From: Bedellia somnulentella
Lineage: Eukaryota > Arthropoda > Insecta > Lepidoptera > Bedelliidae
Direction: 5' to 3'
DNA: 64,000 nucleotides
Assembly (NCBI GenBank): GCA_963576735.1
Contig: CAUYWD010000039.1
Location: forward strand, 27,917 to 91,916
This document shows, in pieces, positions 44,060-55,283 of this stretch. The notes under the pieces are model-generated. The model was not told the origin of the DNA. It was given only the letters and a program-made list of their open reading frames with translations, and did no database searches. Position 1 is the first letter of the stretch. Every line of letters starts with the position of its first letter. The position numbers were made by a program, and so were the translations under genes.

Positions 44060-47000
44060 CTAGCTTTCGACATCATCAATAAGTGGACAGATCTTCGTGT
44101 AAGCTCGCCTGGTAACGCCGGTCTGAGTTTGTATTTCAGCAACTCTAGCAACGCCGTCTTGTCCTTTGATTGAGCGAACTATCCTGCCGAGTTGCCATTT
44201 CAAAGGAGGAAGGTTGTCGTCCTTTATGACTACCATAGTGTTCGGTAGCAGATCAGCTGACTTGTTTCTCCATTTAGTTCGCTGTTGCAGCTCTGCAATA
44301 TACTCGACAGCCCATCGAGACCAAAAATGTTGCCGTATTTGCTCCAGCCTCTGGTAACGTGTTAGACGGTGGACTGGGGTATCGGTGATGTTCTCAGCAT
44401 AAGCAGGTGCAGTTAGCTGTCGGCCAATCAGGAAATGGCCAGGACTAAGAGGTGTGAAATCGTGGGGATCTGTGGAAATCGGAGTTAAGGGACGAGAATT
44501 GAGTATTGCTTCTATCTGCGTAAGAACTGTAGTTAACTCCTCAAACGTTAAATGAGCATTACCAACTACTCGGCGTAGATGGTACTTACATGATTTAATC
44601 CCAGCCTCCCACAAGCCTCCAAAATGTGCAGAATAAACTGGGATAAATTTAAATATGATTTTCTGACTTGTAGCGTAGTCAATGATCTCTTTACTGCAAT
44701 TTTTTGTGAAATTATCAAATTCTCTTTTAAGGCCTACAAAATTACGACCATTGTCTGAATAGATCTCATTTGGCTTGCCACGACGAGATATAAAACGTTT
44801 TAAGGAAAGTAAGTAAGCTTCGGTGGAAAGATCACTAACTAATTCTAGATGTATAGCGCGTGTAATAAAACAGATAAATAAACAAATGTATGCCTTGACG
44901 GTTTTAGCACCTCTACCTTTGCGGTTCAATATGAGTATAGGCCCTGCGTAGTCAACACCACATCGCATAAATGGATAGGTTTGTGTAATACGCTCTTTGG
45001 GTAAATTACCCATGAGAGGAGTCAAACTTTTACCCTTTAAGCGTTTACATAAAATGCATTCATTAACTGTTTTTCTTGCGAGGTTTCTGCCGCCAATAGG
45101 CCACCATGATTCGCGTATATGAAATAACAGAGCTTGCGGAGCGCCATGAAAGAGCTGCCTATGCTCGTGTTTAAATAATAAATTCGAAAAATAATGCTTA
45201 GAAGATAACAAAATAGGGTGTTTCTTATCATAACAAAAGTCTGGGGAATTTTTTATTCGCCCACCTACTCTTACAATGCCATATTGGTCTAAAAATAAGC
45301 TGAGTTTAGATAAATTATGTGAAGATTTTAAACAACCATCTTTTTTTAATAAATCTATCACGTCGGGAAAAGATTCGTATTGACAGCGTTTTACTAATAA
45401 CCTCTCTGCCTCTTCAAGTTCTGATACGTTAATGACTCCTTTGCGGAAATTGTGTTTATTACGGATATTGTGTATGAAGCGTAAAACATATACGGCAGAG
45501 CGACACATACGATTATATTGTGAAAAGTGAGAAAATGGAAAAAATGATTCAAGACAATTATTTGCAACGAGAGAGATTATAGTAGTTTTTAATTCAGGTA
45601 GGGCCTGTGAGTTATCTGGCAATACTGACACACCAGCTGTTTTGAAGTTATAGTCGTGTAGAAATTCGGGCCCTTCCCACCATAGACTGCATGAGCTTAG
45701 ATCTTGTAAGTTAACACCTCTAGAAACGAGATCAGCTGGGTTAATTTTACCACTAATATGTCGCCATGGAATGTCTTTAGCTATTTCATGAATTTCAGCA
45801 ACCCTATTCTGAACAAATACCTTTAGTAAGCTTGGTGCTATTCGTAACCAACCCAACACGATTGTGGAATCGGTCCAAAACATAATCTGATTAAAAGTAC
45901 AACGCAAGGATTTAATTATTCTGTCACACAGACGAGCGCCTAATAGAGCGCCGCACAGTTCTAACCTAGGTATACTTACTGGCTTTAGAGGTGCAACTTT
46001 TGCTTTAGAGCACAATAATCTGACTGATACTGTCTGAGTATCATCATTTACCGCGCGTATGTATACGCAAGCTCCGTATGCCGTCTGTGACGCGTCAGTG
46101 AAAATATGCATCTCTAAAGAAGTGGGATTGACAGCGATTACGTGCCTCGGTATTCTCAGGGTACGAAGAGTTGGAAGAGAACCAGTGAAATGGTTCCACT
46201 TACGTATAGCATCACTGTCTGATGGAATATGATCATCCCAATCCAATTTTAGTAACCACAGTTGTTGTAGTAATACTTTGATCAAAATAATTACGGGACT
46301 AAGTAAACCCAGTGGGTCAAATATTTGAGAAATGCATGACAGTATAGTACGTTTTGTTATAGCATTTGTATTAACATTATAATGAGAACTAAAATGTAAA
46401 TCGTCTGATGATGAAAACCAACCTAAGCCTAAGGTTTTATTGGACGTGCAATCAATGAGAGTAAATTGTTTTGATTCACTAATATTTCCTTCTATTTTGT
46501 CAATCGGAAAGTTGTAAACCCACTTACGTAATGGAAAACAACCTAGAGCTAATGCATTGGAAACCTTTGAACATAAATCCAAAAGAGTGGATTTATCATC
46601 ACTACCCGTGATCATGTCATCAACGTAGTAGTCTCTGTTGATGATTCGCTGCACTTCAGGATCCTGGCTTTCGAGACCAAGTTGTTTGAGACATCTCACA
46701 CTTAAGAAAGGAGCGGATGCAGTTCCGTAAGTCACCGTATTAAGCCTATAAACTCTAAGAGGTTCAGAAGGTCGGTCACGCCAGAGTATAAGCTGAAGGT
46801 CACGCTGATCTTCGGCAACGAGACACTGCCTATACATTTTCTCCACGTCTGCGCATGCGACGAAAGCATACTGTCGAAAACGGAGCAAAATATCGAAAAG
46901 ATCCCCTTGAATAGGGGGTCCCACGAGTTGATAATCATTTAATGATTTGCCTGTACTTGACACCGCGCTGGCATCAAATACAACGCGCAATTTGGTAGTC

Positions 47001-49387
47001 GTACTTTGTTCACGAAATACCCCATGATGCGGCATGAAATAATGTGGTGTTCCGTACGACTCTACTCGAGTCATGTGACCTAATTGCTCGTATTCATGTA
47101 TGAAGTCCATGTAAAGTTGTTTAAATGTCGGTGACCGATGTAATCGCTTTTCTAAAGCAAAAAATCGACGTTCGGCTTGTTGGCGAGTATCTCCTAACGT
47201 GTCAAGTGGGTGTAGAAAAGGTATGCGTACGATGAACCTGCCTTCTTTGTTGCGCCTTGTGGTTTGAAGAAACAATTCTTCGCATTTGCGTTCCTCATCC
47301 GTATGTGTATCCCGAACTTGTGAGACCTCCTCAAGTTCCCAAAACATTCTTAATTGTGTGTCAATGGAACGTAAAGTATGACATTTAATATTTTTTACAG
47401 ACTTACATGAATTGTAAATGGGGCCGGATACGATCCAACCGAGTTTCGTTTTTTGTAGAAAAGGTCCGTTATCTAACCTTATACTACCATCCATAAACAA
47501 TCCCCAAAACTGATCCGCGCCTAATAAGATATCGATAGGTAAAGGATCTAAGAAATGTGGATCGGCTAATTGTAAACCGTCTGGAATATTGAATTGTGGC
47601 TTGTTAACCTTCCATGTAGGAGGTTGAGATGAAGTTATGTTCTGTAAAACATAACATTGTAATCCTAACATGTAGTCAGAAAAGTGAGATTTAATATTGA
47701 TATTGCAACTGTAGGAGCATTGTGTTATTGTATCACCTACACCTTGTATCGAATGAATAGTGGACTGTATTAATTGTATGCCTAACTTATTACATAATGA
47801 TTGTGTAATAAAACAGCGTTCGCTTCCACTGTCCAGAAGTGCACGCACACAATGATACTTGCCGTACACGTCTATTATTTGAACCAAAGCAGTTGACAAC
47901 AAGACAGGGTGCACACTAATATGTTTATCAGGTAAACTCTGCGTTTGTACGTGCGCTTTGTTAATAAGCATCGTGACCTTGTTTTCATGAACAACAGGGA
48001 TGGGGCGCGCGCAAGACGCTTGCGCTGGTTGAGATAACGAATCTAAAGAAATCGCATGGGAAGCCACTGGGTTACTGTGATAAGCTTGTTCATCGTTTGG
48101 AACATGAATTAATGAATTATGTTTTTCAGTGCAATACTTACAATGACCCGATTTGCAGTTCTCGATTGAATGCCCGGGGCGGAGACAGTTTTTGCAAAGT
48201 TTATTAGATGTTATTAATTTAAGTTTCGTTTGTAAATCACAGTTAATAAATTTCGTACAAAAGTAAAGATAGTGTTTACCTTTACACATAGGACATAGGA
48301 ACTTAGAGCTAGATTGTTGTTGTCCTTTAACTGCTGAAACATTGCAATGAGATGTGTGTGTTTTATTCATACTCACTGGTGGTTTTTTAATCTCAGTGTT
48401 AATATTATGAGACAAGTGCAATGTTTCTAACATGTCAGCCCGGCTTTCAAGGAATGTCAGCAAATCGGTGAGTTTTAAACATGACTTGGTATCATTTTTC
48501 GACATGAGTGAACCTTTGTGTTGTTCCCATTCGCGTTCTGTAACTCTGTCGAGTTTAGAGACTATAAGATATATGATTAAAGTATCCCAGTGGTCAACTT
48601 CTTCTCCTAAAACCTTCAGTGCCCTTAAATTCTTTAAAACTGTGTCAATTAATCGCCTTAAAGTTTCTGGAGATTCCTTTGTTGTTGATTGTAAATTAAA
48701 TAATGATTTGACATGATTTTGAACTAATAACCTACAATTATTATACCTGTTTAGTAAAAGATCCCAGGCTACTGAGTAATTTTCATATGTAAACTCTAAA
48801 GAATCTACGACTAATGAAGCACTACCCTTTAGTGATGATTTAAGATAGTGAAACTTCTGTATGTTGTTAATATCTTTTGAATTATGCACTAATGAAGTAA
48901 ACTTATCTCTAAATTCTAGCCAGTGCTCAAATGAACCGTCAAAGGTAGGCATAGGAATCGTAGGTAACTGTATAGGCTGTGACTTAACACTAATACATTC
49001 ACTGTTTCTAGTATTCTTTCCACCGGTATGAGAAACTAATAAAGAAGCTTTAGCCAGTGCACTGTAATAAGCATTTTCAAAACTATCTCGTTCCTCCATC
49101 TGTTTAGTGATCTCAGACTCAGGAATTCTAGATTCTATGCTAAACTGAATATCATTAAACTCACTCAGTAAGTTACGGATGGTTTCTATTCGAAAGTTTA
49201 GGTCTATTATGCCCTTTTGTGATAGAATAGATTCATCTATGCTACTTAAATGACTGACAAATCTAGTGAGGCTACTTTTAACAACACCTCGCTTGCGAAT
49301 AAGGTCTCGATAGACTTTATCCTCTTGACTAATGGGGATAGGAGACTTGGGTCTCGTTGGAGCTTGAACACTAGTTTCTAAAGACAT
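44060..49387 (-). CDS. BEL/Pao gag-pol polyprotein, intact (1,775 aa)
   Basis: The start at 49387 (MSLETSVQAPTRPKSP) is the first ATG after the 5' LTR. Order: gag-like DUF1759 region (PMPTFDGSFEHWLEFRDKF, residues about 145-300), Cys/His knuckles (CPMCKGKHYLYFC; LCKNCLRPGHSIENC, about 355-425), BEL-type protease RALLDSGSERCFI (about 520), and RT (RVVFDASAVSSTGKSLND, YYVDDMITGSD, about 790-950). Next come RNase H with FTDASQTAYGACVYI (about 1100), the integrase zinc region and core (CGVDYAGPIL, YSDNGRNFVG, HFGGLWEAGIK, about 1460-1610), and the C-terminal DUF5641 tail. Every expected motif is present. No envelope-like frame. Together with identical LTRs, this suggests a recent, possibly competent copy. 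Confidence 0.96.
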   Translation of the reverse strand: MSLETSVQAPTRPKSPIPISQEDKVYRDLIRKRGVVKSSLTRFVSHLSSIDESILSQKGIIDLNFRIETIRNLLSEFNDIQFSIESRIPESEITKQMEERDSFENAYYSALAKASLLVSHTGGKNTRNSECISVKSQPIQLPTIPMPTFDGSFEHWLEFRDKFTSLVHNSKDINNIQKFHYLKSSLKGSASLVVDSLEFTYENYSVAWDLLLNRYNNCRLLVQNHVKSLFNLQSTTKESPETLRRLIDTVLKNLRALKVLGEEVDHWDTLIIYLIVSKLDRVTEREWEQHKGSLMSKNDTKSCLKLTDLLTFLESRADMLETLHLSHNINTEIKKPPVSMNKTHTSHCNVSAVKGQQQSSSKFLCPMCKGKHYLYFCTKFINCDLQTKLKLITSNKLCKNCLRPGHSIENCKSGHCKYCTEKHNSLIHVPNDEQAYHSNPVASHAISLDSLSQPAQASCARPIPVVHENKVTMLINKAHVQTQSLPDKHISVHPVLLSTALVQIIDVYGKYHCVRALLDSGSERCFITQSLCNKLGIQLIQSTIHSIQGVGDTITQCSYSCNINIKSHFSDYMLGLQCYVLQNITSSQPPTWKVNKPQFNIPDGLQLADPHFLDPLPIDILLGADQFWGLFMDGSIRLDNGPFLQKTKLGWIVSGPIYNSCKSVKNIKCHTLRSIDTQLRMFWELEEVSQVRDTHTDEERKCEELFLQTTRRNKEGRFIVRIPFLHPLDTLGDTRQQAERRFFALEKRLHRSPTFKQLYMDFIHEYEQLGHMTRVESYGTPHYFMPHHGVFREQSTTTKLRVVFDASAVSSTGKSLNDYQLVGPPIQGDLFDILLRFRQYAFVACADVEKMYRQCLVAEDQRDLQLILWRDRPSEPLRVYRLNTVTYGTASAPFLSVRCLKQLGLESQDPEVQRIINRDYYVDDMITGSDDKSTLLDLCSKVSNALALGCFPLRKWVYNFPIDKIEGNISESKQFTLIDCTSNKTLGLGWFSSSDDLHFSSHYNVNTNAITKRTILSCISQIFDPLGLLSPVIILIKVLLQQLWLLKLDWDDHIPSDSDAIRKWNHFTGSLPTLRTLRIPRHVIAVNPTSLEMHIFTDASQTAYGACVYIRAVNDDTQTVSVRLLCSKAKVAPLKPVSIPRLELCGALLGARLCDRIIKSLRCTFNQIMFWTDSTIVLGWLRIAPSLLKVFVQNRVAEIHEIAKDIPWRHISGKINPADLVSRGVNLQDLSSCSLWWEGPEFLHDYNFKTAGVSVLPDNSQALPELKTTIISLVANNCLESFFPFSHFSQYNRMCRSAVYVLRFIHNIRNKHNFRKGVINVSELEEAERLLVKRCQYESFPDVIDLLKKDGCLKSSHNLSKLSLFLDQYGIVRVGGRIKNSPDFCYDKKHPILLSSKHYFSNLLFKHEHRQLFHGAPQALLFHIRESWWPIGGRNLARKTVNECILCKRLKGKSLTPLMGNLPKERITQTYPFMRCGVDYAGPILILNRKGRGAKTVKAYICLFICFITRAIHLELVSDLSTEAYLLSLKRFISRRGKPNEIYSDNGRNFVGLKREFDNFTKNCSKEIIDYATSQKIIFKFIPVYSAHFGGLWEAGIKSCKYHLRRVVGNAHLTFEELTTVLTQIEAILNSRPLTPISTDPHDFTPLSPGHFLIGRQLTAPAYAENITDTPVHRLTRYQRLEQIRQHFWSRWAVEYIAELQQRTKWRNKSADLLPNTMVVIKDDNLPPLKWQLGRIVRSIKGQDGVARVAEIQTQTGVTRRAYTKICPLIDDVES

Positions 49388-49728
49388 ATTGGAGGCTTGT
49401 AAAAGAGAAAATGGTACTCACGGTTTTATGGATCACTTTAAAGCACTGAACAAAAAGTAATGGTACTAATCCCGGTTAATTAACGCGCTGAAAAGATGAG
49501 CAGATATTAGCAAAATATAGGTTGTTAAGGATTATAAAGGTAGGAAAGGCACCAGTACGATACAGATGATGAAAGGATGGTCGATTTCAGTACTTGCTTG
49601 CTTCGTATTCAGACTTAGGAACTTTCTTTGTTAGAACAGGGCGTCCACGTTGTCGTCCAAAGGTCAACTTTATCTCAAATTCGTATTTAGCTGGTTCTTC
49701 TTGATATTTGGCGTCAGAAGGATCAAAA

Positions 49729-50015
49729 TGTTGCTAACTGTAGCTAGCCTTGTGAATCTGATGATTCTCTTGAATTTTAATCTGGAGTGGAATTAAACGC
49801 AGCTTGTTTGTTGAACAGATGTAATGGAAGTGAAAAAACGTGTACATAGTATCGGATAGATGAGGGAAGGGACATAGTAAGCCAATAGAATTTAAGATCG
49901 CGACATGAAGGAGCATTCTGATTGGCTGACGATCGCGACATACAGAATTTGAGAGCAGCGCCGCCGATCTCTTTTTATGACGTAGGATATGGTGTACGTG
50001 CACTAAGCACGAACA
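49729..50015 (-). repeat. BEL/Pao 5' LTR (287 bp)
   Basis: Same sequence as 43753-44039, followed outward by TSD TTATT. Confidence 0.96.
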
Positions 50016-50055
50016 TTATTATTATTTTATTTTAATATTTTATTTATTTTTTTCA

Positions 50056-50106
50056 CATTTACACACACACACCCACACTCACACACACACACACACACAC
50101 ACACAT
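50056..50106. repeat. (CA)n microsatellite
   Basis: An ACACAC run with few interruptions, following the presumed LINE D tail. Confidence 0.9.
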
Positions 50107-51112
50107 CAATCAGTATTGAATCTGTCAGCTCATATCAAAACCTATTTTTATAAGTTTATATTTAGTTTACAGAATATTAATATAATTTTATTTTAATATA
50201 ACTAAAAATGTACATTTTACAGATATTGAAAAAAAAAATATATAAAATGAAATTAAAATTGTTAATAATGTAAATTTGTAATAATAAATGATTATGAAAT
50301 AAATATGTTACCACACTATGCCACGAAACGGAGGACCGACGCTGTCCTGTTACAGGTCCTACGGGGCTTACTAGGATAGGTCGAAATGTATAATGTTTTT
50401 GTAATGATGAATAAAATATTATTTTTTTTTTATTTATTTTTTTTTTTTTTTTTTTTAACTAAACCTTAGAATATTTTGCTTGAATATAGATATAAGTTAG
50501 ATAAGTAAGGAAAGAAGCGGGTCATTCCCAACACAAGTTTTTTTTTTTAATTACTTCCTGGGAAGACTCCGGTGATGTTTCAACTGTTATTTTGTGCAAA
50601 TAAATTTAAAATTTAATTTTTTTTTTTATTACACTGTTATCATGGCAGTCAGTACTGACTGGCATGGCAGGTAGAGCACTGTTCTGTTTGTGGTAGTGTA
50701 GTAGTGTACTGCTACGTGATTGGTCGGACATGAACGTGTGACTAAGCAAGTGAACGTGATACTTAGTTCTATAACGATAAGGTTTAAAATTTTAACAACA
50801 TAACGTATGTGTTCAAGTTCGGTTAACATCGATACCTTTCGTCGACGTTCGTTTCAAGCATGCTTTTTATTTAGTGCAATCAACATTAAACCTCACCTCA
50901 TTATAATAAAGTTGTAGTTGTAAGAAATTGAGATGTTTGTTATTATAATAGGTTCATAACAATAACAAAACAAATGCATCTAGTTTAGTTTCAATAATTT
51001 TGAATTTGCGCTGGTTGGAGAAATTCTAATTATTAGTAAACTAAATTGCTTTTAATACTGTTCTTCTTTATGGAAATTGGTGTGAAAAGTGAGCAGTACG
51101 ATTTTATAGTGT
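50107..51112. other. LINE-like tail and AT-rich sequence, no gene
   Basis: GAAACGGAGGACCGACGCTG, then TAATGATGAATAAAATATTA and a long T-run (50330-50460) resemble a non-LTR 3' tail. The remainder up to 51112 has no convincing coding sequence; the minus-strand frame at 50629-50829 lacks any motif. Confidence 0.5.
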
Positions 51113-52267
51113 TGTGGAAGTCATGTTAGAGCGCACACTACTGCGGACTCAAACGCACATAGCAGCGTCTCACTCATATTCCTACATCGCGGAGTGTAAA
51201 TGTTTTTCGAGTTAAGGATAGATACAAATTATAAGTTGGTACACAGCAGGGTGTACTGGCCAGTATATCTTTGCTGTTTCCACGCAACCTTCTGATAACT
51301 AGAACTGTGAATCCCTCAAGCACTTAATTTGGCAGACCGACGGAGGTTACTTAATCTCAATAACTTCAAATTCGATCAACCCATATGACCCATTAACTAA
51401 ATTGTTTAACATTAAACACAATAAAAGAGAGAAGAGGCAAATATCTGGGTTCAGAGATCTGAAGCAAGTAATGAAAAGAGAAAAGACAAATAGTTTGAGA
51501 CAGCTTCACTTCACTCCTGCCAGAACAGACTTCAATTATGCCCTTCTCAGGTACGTACAAACCTACATTCTATCTCAAATCAATAAAAACTTTGAATTAT
51601 TACAAAAACTAATATGTGACATCGCTTATTCAAAATGGCACCTGCTAACACCCCCTGACCTCCCCAGGAAAATAGCAAGATATATGACTCAATCAGATTA
51701 CTCCCTCGGAGACTTCAGAGGGGGAAACTACCTCATCACCCACACCAAACCTTCTCTGCGACCCTGGAAATTAGTAACTCCCATCACAAGATTGAGCGGT
51801 ATGTATCAAGTTAAGGATAGATACAAATTATAAGTTGGTACACAGCAGGGTGTACTGGCCAGTATATCTTTGCTGTTTCCACAGTGGTGACCCCTGGATA
51901 AGAACACACGCTTCTTTCCACTACATTTCTCGATCTACCCGCAACTTCTATTCCTCGCTTACCTCACCACACCATTCATTCAGCAGAGCATCTACAGGCA
52001 TACAATCACCGGCCTCATTGCTCACACTGAATTTGGTTATTGGTAATAGGTACCTCCTAGCTTTGATATCGTCGTATAGACTAGGAGGGGAGTACTGTGG
52101 GAGTCATGTTAGAGCGCACACTACTGCGGACTCAAACGCACATAGCAGCGTCTCACTCATATTCCTACATCGCGGAGTGTAATTGTTTTTCGAGTTAAGG
52201 GTAGATACAAATTATAAGTTGGTACACAGCAGGGTGTACTGGCCAGTATATCTTTGCTGTTTCCACA
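51113..52267 (+). mobile_element. Short non-autonomous LTR element, rearranged
   Basis: LTR copies start TGTGG and end TTTCCAC(A): 51113-51283 and 52096-52267, each about 172 bp. A partial copy of the LTR 3' end is at 51808-51883, directly followed by a primer-binding-like TGGTGACCCC (51885) and a 212-bp interior that ends with a purine tract AGGAGGGGAGTAC before the last LTR. The 524 bp between the first LTR and the partial copy is different sequence. No pol gene. A clear TSD was not found. Confidence 0.7.
51402..51833 (+). CDS. Unrecognised open frame inside the LTR element
   Basis: 143 codons (MFNIKHNKREKRQISGFRDL...), basic, with no motif that I recognise and no signal peptide or membrane segment. 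It begins in the 524-bp segment between LTR copies and its last nine codons run into the partial LTR. It may be captured coding sequence or chance. Confidence 0.25.
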   Translation: MFNIKHNKREKRQISGFRDLKQVMKREKTNSLRQLHFTPARTDFNYALLRYVQTYILSQINKNFELLQKLICDIAYSKWHLLTPPDLPRKIARYMTQSDYSLGDFRGGNYLITHTKPSLRPWKLVTPITRLSGMYQVKDRYKL

Positions 52268-52383
52268 TTGTTAATAACTTTATAACTTTTAAATCTTGTT
52301 TGTGCCTGTGTAAATATTGTGAATAGTTAGTGTTGTGTATATTATTTTATATTGACTTAGTTTTATTGAAATTATTTAGTATT

Positions 52384-54247
52384 GCGACTAAACGAAAATT
52401 TAGTACTTTATGGGGTCATTTTGAAGAAGTGGTGCCCAACAAAAAAGCAAAATGCGGATATTCTTCTCGCATACTTTCAATATCATCGAGCTCAATAGGA
52501 ACTTTAAGCAGGCATATGAAGTCTAATCATCCCACGATTTAAATTAATTCTAGCAGGCATGATGCTACTAGGCCACAAGTCAGCAACATAGAAACAGTGA
52601 CAGCCGTAACAGAGCCGCTCTGGTGGAAGCGGGACCGTCACAAGAAATTGCATCCGAGGTGGAGATGACGATCCAATTATCAAGACCACAAACAGGTCCG
52701 TCGATGGTCAACTATCTAGTTAGTAAAAAAACACTGCCAATAAGTCGCATGCAACAATTAGACGAGCAATTAGTGCGAATGATTGCTAAAGGTTATCACG
52801 CATTAAGAATGGTTGACGAGGTAGAGTTTAGAAAGTTTGTAGAAATGCTCAACCCCGGATACACCCTACCTACTCGTAAAACCCTTTAAGAAAGTCTGCT
52901 GCCTAAGGTGTATAACAAGGTCTTAGAACAAGTAAAGAAGGAAATACAGAAAGCGGTAGCTATATGTATAACCACGGATGCCTGGACGTCACTGACCAAT
53001 GATGGCTACATTGCAGTAACTGCCCATTTTATTGATACAGAGAGGAATAAATTTTGTACAGTTATGATAGGGTGCATCGAATTCCAAGAAAGACACACCA
53101 GTGTTAATTTTAAAGATTTCTTGGAGACAAAGTTTGTGGAGTGGCAAATAACACACAAAGTTAATGTGATAGTGAGTGACAACTCCGCAAATGTCTTGAG
53201 CGCTGTCAGACTCGGAGGGTGGCGCTCGCTATCATGTTATGCCCACACGCTAAATTTAGTTGTGCAATCTAGCATACAAGCCATTAGCCAGAATTTGGGA
53301 AGAGTAAAGTCGATTGTGGAATACTTTCACAGAAGTATTCCAGCAAAAAGAAACTAGCCGAAATACAGGAGCAAATGCACATGAATGCATTAAAATTAAA
53401 ACAGGACGTGTCTACTCGCTGGGATTCCACATATGATATGCTGGTGAGACTGTATAAAATAAAAGATGCTGTCATTGCATCACTAGCAATATTAAGACCC
53501 GACCTTGGCCTACCACAAGACGACTGGGCCATTATGAACAAGAGTATAGATGTATTAAAAATTTTCTTTGAAATTACTGTAGAGGTTAGCGATGAAAACT
53601 ATGTCTTAGGGTCAAAATACATAGTTTATTGCAGAATAATAAATAGAGCCCTCACCAAATTCTCGAGCGAGAACCTATCAGAAATTGACCACCTACATAG
53701 TTCCCTCATAACAGAGATGCAGAAAAGATTTGGGTACGTCGAAAAATCCCAACTTCTTTGCGAAGCCACTATTCTGGATCCCAGATTTAAGAAAAATGGA
53801 TTTTCCGATATAAGCAATTCTGAGATAGTAGCATCGGCGTTAAAACTCCGTATCGGAACGGAACGTTTTGAAACCGCTGAAGCGATTCCGCCACAACCAG
53901 AATTTGTTCAGCCGAGTCAAGAGCCAAAGGATTGTATTTGGGATGATTTTGATGCAGAAGTGGCGGTTCTTGTACCGCGTAATCCAACAGCAGCTGGAAT
54001 CGTAGAGTTCGACAAATATATTGAAGAACCAATTATAAAAATATCAGAAAATCCGTTGCTATGGAAGAACGAACCCAAAAGTGTGTACCCGAGACTATAC
54101 AAATATATGTTGAAACGGCTGAACAAAACAGCAACATCCGTACCGTGTCAAAGAGTGTTTTCGAAGGCTGGTTTAACATCAAACGAAAGACAAACTCGTC
54201 TTAAAACTAAAAAAATATCCCAATTGTTATTTATAAGTTGTGAATAG
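52384..54247 (+). pseudogene. hAT transposase C (ZBED type), broken
   Basis: N-terminal BED-like finger with TLWGHFEEV, then KCGYSS where C-x2-C is expected, and HMKSNH (52384-52540). A TAA in that frame is followed by the middle part in another frame from about 52623: GPSMVNYLVSKKTLP, MLNPGYTLPTRKTL, a TAA at 52887-52889, then TTDAWTSLTNDGYIAVTAHF and VSDNSANVLSAV with CYAHTLNLVV. A frameshift near 53350 precedes KLKQDVSTRWDSTYDM, and the frame runs to the C-terminal block TATSVPCQRVFSKAGL at 54130-54180. At least four lesions. The first finger Cys is also lost. Confidence 0.85.
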
Positions 54248-55283
54248 ATTGTAAATATTTATTAATTATTTATTTAGTACAATTATTGTATACAGGGTGA
54301 TTCCGGGGTCGTGATCCCAACCATTTTTTTCTGACTCAGTAAATGATTGCGATGCTACCTGTATTTATTTTAATTGAAACAAAGATGATTCGTTATTTAC
54401 TTATCTTTATTTACTGACTCATAATGCGTGGTCATCCTACTTTTTATATTATACCTTTTTAGAAAACAAACTCTTTGTTAGAATACTTGATAATTTATGA
54501 GTAATAATGTCACAACACGTCAAAGTCAATAAACGATAACAATAAATAATAACGAAACAAAGATTTTAAATAAAATAAATTAATTATGCCTCCGCCGTAC
54601 CCATTTTCTAATATCGAGGGATCAGATATGGTTATGTTTTACTATCAAACACACAACACTACCAGAGCAAGTGAGATGTTTCATCAGCGACATCCCAATT
54701 TGCCAATACCAACTAGACGTTTGATTAATACAATGGTGCATAATCTTCGAGAATACGGGCAGTTCAGCGTTCCAACCCACGCCCAAGCACGAGGTTGCGA
54801 TAGGCCAGCAAGGCGAGGCAATCCCGAGAACCTGGATCAACGCATACTCAGATATTTTCTCCGAGATCCACAACGCAGTACCCGACAGGCTGCTAGAAGG
54901 TACAATGTCAGCCAAAGTTTTGTCTGGAAACTGCTCAACGCTTCTGGATTGCACCCATATCATTTTCTGCCTGTCCAAGATATCTCCGCCCCTGATCTTC
55001 CCTTACGAATGAACATGTGTCGATGGATTTTAGAAAATGAAGAAACGAATATCTTGTGGACTGATGAGAGTACATTTATGCGTATTGGTTTGTTCAATGT
55101 GCACAACGAACATTTTTGGAGTGCTGAAAACCCGCATCTTACTCGGAGAAACGCATATCAGACTCGATTTTCTTTAAATGTTTGGGCGGGAGTTATTAAC
55201 GATGTTGTTATCGGACCTCATTTTATTGAAGGTAGATTGAATGGTATGAATTACGTTAACTTGTTACGTGAAGTTGTGCCTGA

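Larger units (their letters stand above)
43748..50020 (-). mobile_element. BEL/Pao retrotransposon, apparently intact
   Basis: The element is 43753-50015 (6,263 bp). The 287-bp LTRs at 43753-44039 and 49729-50015 look identical by eye. The TSD is TTATT (43748-43752 and 50016-50020). In the sense strand a purine-rich GGCTGGGGGCA precedes the 3' LTR. No TGG-initial primer site abuts the 5' LTR (the sequence there is TTTTGATCCTTCTGACGCC). One open frame of 1,775 codons fills the interior. It sits in the 3' tail of LINE D. Confidence 0.97.

Noticed and set aside
43758..44060. Minus-strand frame repeated at 49734-50003
   Set aside because: It lies in the two BEL/Pao LTRs and simply appears in both copies; not a gene.
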